Assembly: GCA_012512355.1 (NCBI GenBank) | Contig: JAAZEI010000158.1 | Coordinates: 1 to 21,017 of the forward strand | Direction: 5' to 3' | DNA length: 21,017 nucleotides | From: Clostridiales bacterium | Lineage (GTDB): Bacteria; Bacillota; Clostridia; Christensenellales; Aristaeellaceae | Shown: positions 15,721-21,017 of the stretch, piece after piece | How the letters are laid out: each line of letters begins with the position of its first letter | How positions within the stretch are numbered: position 1 is the stretch's first letter | The notes under the pieces: model-generated | The model's database searches: none | What the model saw: only the letters and a program-made list of their open reading frames with translations | What the model was told of the DNA's origin: nothing | Position numbers and translations under genes: made by a program

Positions 15721-16986
15721 ATGATTCAAGCACCAAAAGGTACAAAAGATTGTTTGCCTCAGGATAGTTATAAATTTCAATACATAGAAACCATTATGCG
15801 CAAACATGCCGCTCTTGCAGGATATCGAGAAATCAGAACGCCGGTTTTTGAACATACTGAGCTTTTTCTAAGGGGAGTGGGAGATACGACGGACATTGTC
15901 CAAAAAGAGATGTATACTTTTTTGGATAAAGGAGGTAGGTCAATCACTTTAAAACCCGAGGGGACTGCAGGGGCTGTGCGTGCACTTATTGAAGGCAAAC
16001 TTTATGCACAGGCACAGCCGGTAAAAATGTACTATATCAATAACCCTATTTTCCGATATGAAAATCCTCAGCACGGTCGTTTACGTGAACATCACCAGTT
16101 CGGTCTAGAGTGTTTTGGTGCCAAGGAAGCTTCGGCGGATGCTGAAATCATTTCTGTCTTGCTTCATATGCTCGAAGAAATTGGACTGGATAACCTGACA
16201 GTCAGCATCAACTCGATTGGCTGTCCAGTTTGCCGTCCGAAGTATCATGAAAATTTAAAAGAATACTTGAGGGAAAATATTGAACATCTCTGCATCAACT
16301 GCAAAGAGCGATTTGACAAAAACCCACTTCGTGTGCTTGACTGCAAAATTGATAGTTGCAAGCGGCTAGTCAAAGATGCCCCTGTTATCCTTGATTCTCT
16401 TTGCGAAGATTGCAGCACTCATTTTGAACAGTTAAAGAAGTTATTAGTTATTGCCAAAGTCAAATTTCAAATAAACTCTCGCATTGTTCGTGGTTTGGAT
16501 TATTACACCAAAACTGTATTTGAGATTATCATGCATGGCCACCGGGAAGGCTTGGCACTTTGCGGCGGCGGTCGATATGATGGCTTGGTGGAACAGCTCG
16601 ACGGTCCTTCTCTAAGTGGCGTTGGTTTTGGCATTGGTATTGAACGAATATTAATGGAACTTGAAAACAGAGGCATTGATTTGCCAGAACCTGAATTATT
16701 TCAAATTTTTGTGGCCAATATCGATAAGAGTTCATTTGCTGCAGCCTTTGAGTTAACGCTAAAACTCAGAGAATCAGGTTTTAAGGCTGAATGCGATCAT
16801 GTAGGACGCAATCTCCGGGCTCAATTTAAGTACGCGAACAAACTTGGTGCAGGCATTATGGTAATTGTAGGCGGAGAAGAACTAGAACGAGGAAATGTTA
16901 AAATACGCGATATGCAAAGTGGCAGCGAACTGGAACTGCCTGTTGAAAATGCAATAAACAAAATTATGCAAATGTTGAAAGGCTGA
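15721..16986 (+). CDS. hisS: Histidine-tRNA ligase
   Basis: A class II aminoacyl-tRNA synthetase charging tRNA-His. The 421-residue length is standard. The N-terminal APKGTKDCLPQ, motif 2 with RYENPQHGRLREHHQFG near residue 113, the histidine-binding RGLDYYTKTVFE at about 257-268, and CGGGRYDGLVEQLDG after it are all diagnostic; the C-terminal 90 residues form the anticodon-binding domain. AGGGAGG lies 4 bases before the ATG. The region 190-230 carries CINC and CEDC cysteine pairs, as found in some bacterial HisRS insertions. It is cotranscribed with aspS behind the T-box. Confidence 0.97.
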   Translation: MIQAPKGTKDCLPQDSYKFQYIETIMRKHAALAGYREIRTPVFEHTELFLRGVGDTTDIVQKEMYTFLDKGGRSITLKPEGTAGAVRALIEGKLYAQAQPVKMYYINNPIFRYENPQHGRLREHHQFGLECFGAKEASADAEIISVLLHMLEEIGLDNLTVSINSIGCPVCRPKYHENLKEYLRENIEHLCINCKERFDKNPLRVLDCKIDSCKRLVKDAPVILDSLCEDCSTHFEQLKKLLVIAKVKFQINSRIVRGLDYYTKTVFEIIMHGHREGLALCGGGRYDGLVEQLDGPSLSGVGFGIGIERILMELENRGIDLPEPELFQIFVANIDKSSFAAAFELTLKLRESGFKAECDHVGRNLRAQFKYANKLGAGIMVIVGGEELERGNVKIRDMQSGSELELPVENAINKIMQMLKG

Positions 16987-16996
16987 GGAAGGTATT

Positions 16997-18784
16997 ATGG
17001 CAGAATTTTTAGGCGGATGGAAAAGAGACCTTCACTGCGGTGAAGTGAGCGAAGCCATGGTTGGCAATGAAATAATACTTATGGGCTGGGTGCAGCGTGC
17101 ACGAAACATGGGCGGGGTCATTTTTATCTGGCTGCGTGATATTACGGGTATTGTTCAACTTGTGTTTAATGCGGACGAACTTGATAAAGAAATGTTTTCT
17201 CTTGGAGAATCCCTGCGATCAGAATTCGTTGTGGCTGTGAAAGGCAAAGTAGCGCTGAGAGCAGATTCTGCCATTAATGCACAGCTTAAGACAGGTAGAA
17301 TAGAAGTACTGGTCAAAGATGCTAAAATCCTTAATACCGCAGAAACACCACCAATTTATATTGAAGACGGTGCAAAAGACAATGAAGCGATTCGGCTCAA
17401 ATATCGTTATCTTGATCTTCGTAAGCCCTCCATGCAGAAGATCATGCTGGATCGCTCTCGCGTGATTAATACGATTCGAAGCAATATGATCAGCCAGGGT
17501 TTTGCTGAGTTTGAAACACCTATATTGACTAAATCGACCCCAGAAGGCGCACGTGACTTTTTAGTACCCAGCCGCATTCATACCGGGGAGTTCTATGCCT
17601 TGCCTCAAAGTCCGCAGATATACAAGCAGCTCCTGATGCTGGCTGGGATGGATCGATATTTCCAGATTGCCCGATGCTTTAGAGATGAGGATAGCCGGGC
17701 GGATCGTCAGCCGGAGTTTACACAGCTCGATCTTGAAATGAGTTTTGTGGAGCCGAAAGATGTTCAGACCGTAGTAGAAAACGCGTTTTCAGCCGTTTTT
17801 AAAGAAGTAAAAGACACTGATATCAATCTCCCTCTGCCGCGCATGACATGGAAAGATGCGATGGATAAATATGGCAGCGATAAGCCGGATACACGCTTTG
17901 ATATGCAAATATCCACACTTGATGGTGTTGTGAGGGATTCAGGTTTTTCAGTATTTGATCATGCACTCGAACAAGGAAATATCGTATGTGCCATAACAGC
18001 GAAATCTGCGGCCTCACAGCTCAGCCGCAAAGAAATAGATGCCCTGAGTGAATATGCGAAAACTTATCATGTAAAAGGCCTTGCCTGGCTAGCTCTGGGT
18101 GATGACGGAACTGTTCGCTCATCTTTTGCAAAGTTCTTTAGCGAAGATAAACTTAATGAACTACTGACATTCATGAAAGTAGAGCCTGGCGATGCGCTTT
18201 TCTTGATTGCTGATAAAAAACTCGTTGCGCTTAATGCGATGGGCCAATTGCGAAGTAAACTAGGGCGTGATCTTGGGTTGATTGACAAGAGTAAGTACAA
18301 TTTGCTTTGGATAACTGAGTTTCCCTTGCTTGAGTGGAATGAGGAGCACCAGCGGTATCAAGCAGCACACCATCCCTTTACTATGCCGATGGAGGAAGAC
18401 TTCTTGTTGATGCAAGAGCATCCAGAGCTTACCAGAGCTCAATCTTATGACCTTGTCCTCAATGGTATTGAAATGGGCTCCGGCTCTATTAGGATTCATG
18501 CCAGTGACTTGCAGGAAAAAATGTTTGGGCTGTTGGGCTTTTCTCATGATGAAGCGTGGGATCGATTTGGCTTCTTGCTTGAAGCATTCAAATACGGAAC
18601 GCCGCCGCACGGAGGTTTTGCCTTTGGGATAGACCGGCTGATGATGATGCTAACAAATTCTGAAAGCCTGCGAGATGTAATTGCATTCCCCAAGGCACAA
18701 AATGCTGCTTGTTTTATGATGGAAACACCCAGCGCTGTTAACGAAGAAGCTCTAAAGATGCTGCATTTGAAACTTGATACTTGA
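16997..18784 (+). CDS. aspS: Aspartate-tRNA ligase, bacterial type
   Basis: A class II synthetase that charges tRNA-Asp. The 595 residues contain an N-terminal OB-fold for the anticodon (about 20-110), the flipping loop TKSTPEGARDFLVPSR near 175, motif 2 in RCFRDEDSRADRQPEF near 225, the GAD insertion of bacterial AspRS at about 290-400, and motif 3 in GFAFGIDRLMMML near 540. Length is typical. It begins 10 bases after hisS, with GAGGAAGG as ribosome binding site, and shares its T-box. I cannot tell from sequence whether the enzyme is discriminating or also charges tRNA-Asn. Confidence 0.97.
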   Translation: MAEFLGGWKRDLHCGEVSEAMVGNEIILMGWVQRARNMGGVIFIWLRDITGIVQLVFNADELDKEMFSLGESLRSEFVVAVKGKVALRADSAINAQLKTGRIEVLVKDAKILNTAETPPIYIEDGAKDNEAIRLKYRYLDLRKPSMQKIMLDRSRVINTIRSNMISQGFAEFETPILTKSTPEGARDFLVPSRIHTGEFYALPQSPQIYKQLLMLAGMDRYFQIARCFRDEDSRADRQPEFTQLDLEMSFVEPKDVQTVVENAFSAVFKEVKDTDINLPLPRMTWKDAMDKYGSDKPDTRFDMQISTLDGVVRDSGFSVFDHALEQGNIVCAITAKSAASQLSRKEIDALSEYAKTYHVKGLAWLALGDDGTVRSSFAKFFSEDKLNELLTFMKVEPGDALFLIADKKLVALNAMGQLRSKLGRDLGLIDKSKYNLLWITEFPLLEWNEEHQRYQAAHHPFTMPMEEDFLLMQEHPELTRAQSYDLVLNGIEMGSGSIRIHASDLQEKMFGLLGFSHDEAWDRFGFLLEAFKYGTPPHGGFAFGIDRLMMMLTNSESLRDVIAFPKAQNAACFMMETPSAVNEEALKMLHLKLDT

Positions 18785-18856
18785 ATCTATTAGAAACTAT
18801 ATGAAGGATGTGCAGCGATACCATTGAGCAGATTTTGATAAGATATGATATTTTGT

Positions 18857-18868
18857 GATTGCGCAATC
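18857..18868. promoter_or_regulatory. Perfect 12-bp palindrome next to the gls24 promoter
   Basis: GATTGCGCAATC is fully self-complementary and ends 3 bases before the -35 box of the predicted promoter. It is not followed by a T run. It could be an operator for a dimeric regulator; this is inference from position only. Confidence 0.35.
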
Positions 18869-18871
18869 TTG

Positions 18872-18900
18872 TTGCGTGAGTACATTTAATTTGATATACT
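18872..18900 (+). promoter_or_regulatory. Sigma-A-type promoter of the Gls24-AmaP cluster
   Basis: TTGCGT (18872-18877) and TATACT (18895-18900) are exactly 17 bp apart. The transcript would start near 18907, immediately before the ribosome binding site AGAGGAGGTG, so the leader is very short. I see no terminator for aspS in the gap, so readthrough from hisS-aspS is also possible. Confidence 0.7.
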
Positions 18901-18927
18901 TGCAGAGATAAGAGGAGGTGTATCCAC

Positions 18928-19545
18928 ATGGCACCTAAAAATGAGAATTTGATGATTGACCCGGAGTTAAGAATGAGCGATGGTGGTCAAATCACATATG
19001 CGAATGAGGTTATTGCAATTATTTCAGGCATTGCAGCCAATGAAATCGAAGGGATCGCCGGTATGGTAACCAGCGGAGGATTCGGAGATATCATCGGTAA
19101 AAACCGCAACATAACGCGAGGCGTAAAAGTTGAGGTTGGTACTGAAGAAGTATCAGTAGATTTATACACACTCGTTGAGTATGGACAGCCTATTCAAAGA
19201 GTCGCGACACAAGTGCAGGAAAATGTTCGTAAATCAATCGAAGCGATGACTGGGCTTAAAGTAGTTCGCGTTGATGTGCATATTCAAGGGGTGAGCTTTG
19301 AAAAGGAGAAACAGGAAGTTCAATCCAATCTTGAAGCGGCCAATGTTCCTCACTTACCTGAGATCAGTAAGAAACGTGGCAAGCAAAAAAAGGAAGAACA
19401 TGAGCAGGTTAAAACAGACAGCAAAACCGATACAAATATTTCTGACGAAGAGCTATTGCAGCAGCCTGATGCTGAAAACAGCCTTGATAAAGTATCAGAT
19501 GTTATCACAGATGAAGACAGGTCCAACACCAATACAGAAGCTTAG
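18928..19545 (+). CDS. Asp23/Gls24 family envelope stress response protein
   Basis: The Asp23/Gls24 domain spans about residues 18-130: ITYANEVIAIISGIAANEIEGIAGM at its start, split here by family-typical helix and strand, GVKVEVGTEEVSVDLYTLVEYG in the middle, and VVRVDVHIQGVSF at its end. Members are abundant cytoplasmic proteins attached to the membrane through AmaP and linked to cell-envelope and alkaline stress. Beyond 130 lies a 75-residue charged tail rich in Lys, Glu and Asp that most short homologues lack; it looks disordered. The gene has its own promoter and stands first in a cluster with an AmaP-like and a DUF2273-like gene, the usual partners. Confidence 0.9.
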   Translation: MAPKNENLMIDPELRMSDGGQITYANEVIAIISGIAANEIEGIAGMVTSGGFGDIIGKNRNITRGVKVEVGTEEVSVDLYTLVEYGQPIQRVATQVQENVRKSIEAMTGLKVVRVDVHIQGVSFEKEKQEVQSNLEAANVPHLPEISKKRGKQKKEEHEQVKTDSKTDTNISDEELLQQPDAENSLDKVSDVITDEDRSNTNTEA

Positions 19546-19569
19546 TGCTTTGAAACAGAGGTGACTGGT

Positions 19570-20328
19570 ATGAAGTTGCGCGGTTTGGATCGAATTCTGC
19601 TGTTTATCGGTGCCTTTTTGAATGCTGCGATAAGTGTCGGTATGTTTCTAATCAGTTTGAGAATGAATAGCTTTGTTTTGCCCACTTTTGACGGCGGAAA
19701 CTTCATTATCAGTAAGTTTGCTGTCATTCTTTGTGCCGCATTTATTTTCATATTTTCTATATATATGTTAGGCCTTACCCTTGGTTCTCACAAGAAAAAA
19801 GATGAATTTGTAGTTCAGGAAACTGCAGGGGGCGAATTGCGAATATCAATACACGCATTGGATAGCATGGTGCGCAATGTCATGTCTTCCCACGGAGATA
19901 TGAGCTTAAAAGATATGTCTGTAGAGAACATTAAAGATAATGTATTCGTGAGCCTGAAGATTGCCATTGCCGGAAATGTGAGTATTCCCTTAGCTGTGGC
20001 CTCTTTGCAAAAAGATATTAGACAGCACCTGCTTTCCTCTACCGGAATAGATGTTAAAGAGGTCAGAGTTTCAGTTGATACAACCGAAGAAGCAGTTGAG
20101 AGCTCTCCCTTTATCATGCAGGAGATAAACCCTGCCGAAAAATCTGAAGACGTCGTAGAGGATAAAAAGCGAAAACATGGTCTGTTTTCTAAAAAAATCG
20201 ATATATCTGACAATGCATTCCTTAGCCCTGAAGACTCAGTAGAGATCAAGGACATAGCTGGCCAGTCAACATTGGAAACTTTTGAAAATCACAATATTGA
20301 AGGGACGGACAATCATGCAGGAACCTAA
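19570..20328 (+). CDS. amaP: AmaP-like alkaline shock response membrane anchor protein
   Basis: AmaP anchors Asp23/Gls24 proteins to the membrane. This protein (252 residues from the ATG) has two transmembrane helices at about 9-30 and 50-71 joined by a short loop, then a soluble alpha/beta domain at about 75-175 that itself resembles Gls24-type folds (LRISIHALDSMVRNV, VKEVRVSVDTTEEA). A charged tail without clear homology follows. I start at ATG 19570 because AGAGGTGA just upstream is a good ribosome binding site, whereas the in-frame GTG at 19561 lies inside it. It follows the Gls24 gene by 24 bases and overlaps the next gene by 14. Confidence 0.8.
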   Translation: MKLRGLDRILLFIGAFLNAAISVGMFLISLRMNSFVLPTFDGGNFIISKFAVILCAAFIFIFSIYMLGLTLGSHKKKDEFVVQETAGGELRISIHALDSMVRNVMSSHGDMSLKDMSVENIKDNVFVSLKIAIAGNVSIPLAVASLQKDIRQHLLSSTGIDVKEVRVSVDTTEEAVESSPFIMQEINPAEKSEDVVEDKKRKHGLFSKKIDISDNAFLSPEDSVEIKDIAGQSTLETFENHNIEGTDNHAGT

Positions 20329-20920
20329 ACAACCCATAAAGCCGAAAAACGTCAGCCGCAAATTAGCTTTTACAATATCTTTTTTTCTGGCCGGCATTCT
20401 TCTGGTAACTTTTAGTTTTTGGAAAATGATCATTGTGTTTCTCATAACAGGTATCGGCTTCTATATTGGCTCTTCTGAAAACCTAGAAGGGTCGATTAAG
20501 TCATTAATTAACAAAGTTTTCCCAGCATCCGATAAAAAAGTTACTTATACTTCTGAGGACTTGGACAAGCTTAAAAAAACCTTAGAAAAAAGGGAAGCGG
20601 ATAAAATAGAATCTGAGAAGAAAGAAGCTCAAAAAAAGACTGTAGAACAGGCCGAAGCTGAGAAGAAGGAAGCCCAGAAAAAGGCCGCTGAACAGGCCGA
20701 AGTCGAGAAGAAGGAAGCCCAGAAAAAGGCTGCTGAACAAGCTGAAGCTGAGAAGAAGGAAGCCCAGAAAAAGGCCGCTGAACAAGCTGAAGCTGAGAAG
20801 AAAGAAGCTCAGAAAAAGGCTGCTGCAAAAGCTGAAGCAGAGAAGAGGGAAGCGGATGCTAAAGAAGCAGCTAAAAAGCAAACACAAAAAAAGGAGCCTA
20901 AGGAAAAACCTGAGGCCTGA
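20315..20920 (+). CDS. Small DUF2273-like membrane protein with a repetitive charged helix
   Basis: The 201 residues fall into two parts. Residues about 17-54 form two close hydrophobic helices (LAFTISFFLAGILLVTF and MIIVFLITGIGFYIG), as in the small DUF2273 proteins that accompany AmaP and Gls24. Residues 80-201 are a Lys/Glu/Ala/Gln-rich helix with five copies of a 15-residue unit, like the central helix of TolA. Ordinary DUF2273 proteins end soon after the membrane part, so the tail is an addition. ATG 20315 has GAAGGGA upstream and overlaps amaP by 14 bases; a TTG at 20282 is less likely. The role is unknown; partnership with AmaP and Gls24 is inferred from position. Confidence 0.75.
   Translation: MQEPKQPIKPKNVSRKLAFTISFFLAGILLVTFSFWKMIIVFLITGIGFYIGSSENLEGSIKSLINKVFPASDKKVTYTSEDLDKLKKTLEKREADKIESEKKEAQKKTVEQAEAEKKEAQKKAAEQAEVEKKEAQKKAAEQAEAEKKEAQKKAAEQAEAEKKEAQKKAAAKAEAEKREADAKEAAKKQTQKKEPKEKPEA
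20624..20848 (+). repeat. Five tandem 45-bp repeats inside the DUF2273-like gene
   Basis: Units begin at 20624, 20669, 20714, 20759 and 20804. Each encodes EAQKKAAEQAEAEKK or a close variant: unit 1 has TV for AA, unit 2 has V for A, and unit 5 diverges to AAAKAEAEKR. The units are very similar at DNA level, which makes copy-number change by slippage plausible. Confidence 0.9.
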
Positions 20921-20989
20921 CACTTATAAAGCAATAACAGAACATTATTTCGATGTTTAATTTGTATGGGTGTAAGGGAATAAACAATC

Positions 20990-21017
20990 ATGTCAAGACT
21001 TTCCGGCCGCAGACTGC
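20990..21017 (+). CDS. Start of a further gene, perhaps nusB (cut by window edge)
   Basis: ATG at 20990 is preceded by AAGGGA (20974-20979) and opens a frame reading MSRLSGRRL to the edge. NusB proteins often begin with a short basic stretch of this kind, and nusB commonly follows the Gls24-AmaP-DUF2273 cluster in clostridia. Nine residues are too few to identify it, so the name is a guess from context. Confidence 0.35.

Noticed and set aside
15528..15767. Open frame of 79 codons between pgi and hisS
   Set aside because: It covers the T-box leader and terminator and overlaps the hisS start; conserved RNA motifs explain the sequence.
20624..20848. Regular 45-bp repeats considered as a CRISPR array
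   Set aside because: The units are contiguous without unique spacers, stay in frame and encode a helical repeat.
20896..20916. Hairpin GCCTAAGG-loop-CCTGAGGC at the end of the DUF2273-like gene, considered as terminator
   Set aside because: It has an internal mismatch, no T run follows, and another gene begins on the same strand about 70 bases later.
20571..20923. Leu/Phe-rich open frames on the - strand with apparent repeats
   Set aside because: Complement of the 45-bp Glu/Lys/Ala repeats in the DUF2273-like gene; the repeats simply remove stop codons on both strands.

Overview
The window is chromosomal DNA of moderate GC from a member of the Bacillota, most likely a clostridial lineage. 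The supporting signs are strong AGGAGG-type ribosome binding sites, a T-box leader in front of hisS-aspS, a glycine riboswitch in front of a gcv operon with a split P-protein, a DivIB-type FtsQ, a Gls24/AmaP/DUF2273 cluster, and a MurE with the DNPR signature of meso-diaminopimelate peptidoglycan. I cannot name a genus from sequence alone.

Layout, left to right. (1) The 3' end of a metallophosphoesterase gene, closed by a rho-independent terminator. (2) About 370 bases of AT-rich DNA with no convincing gene. (3) A compact division and cell-wall (dcw) cluster on the + strand: mraZ, an FtsL-like gene, murE, mraY, murD, ftsQ/divIB, then ftsA and ftsZ under a promoter of their own. The usual rsmH, ftsI/pbp, murF, ftsW, murG and murC are absent from this stretch. 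(4) A tandem glycine riboswitch with a terminator-like hairpin, followed by gcvT-gcvH-gcvPA-gcvPB. (5) pgi on the - strand, convergent with gcv and sharing a long terminator hairpin with it. (6) A divergent intergenic region where the pgi promoter and the T-box promoter overlap at their -35 boxes, then the T-box leader and hisS-aspS. (7) A promoter, an Asp23/Gls24-family gene, an AmaP-like membrane anchor, and a small two-helix membrane protein with a TolA-like tail of five 15-residue repeats. (8) The first codons of another gene, perhaps nusB, at the right edge.

How it fits together. MraZ probably represses its own cluster through five GTGG-like half-boxes spaced exactly 10 bp apart, which also bear on where mraZ translation starts. 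MurE, MraY and MurD make peptidoglycan precursors; the FtsL-like protein, FtsQ, FtsA and FtsZ build the divisome. The Gcv proteins break down glycine under control of a glycine-sensing RNA (the L-protein is not here). The T-box shows features of tRNA-Asp sensing (specifier GAC, acceptor-pairing UGGC), although hisS is the first gene it controls.

Most genes are ordinary housekeeping genes. I see no mobile element, phage, CRISPR array or defence system. The points worth a second look are regulatory (the 10-bp MraZ box array, the nested dyad on the ftsA promoter, the overlapping divergent promoters, the tRNA-Asp-type T-box, a palindrome before the gls24 promoter), the reduced dcw cluster, and the 15-residue repeat protein of the envelope-stress cluster.
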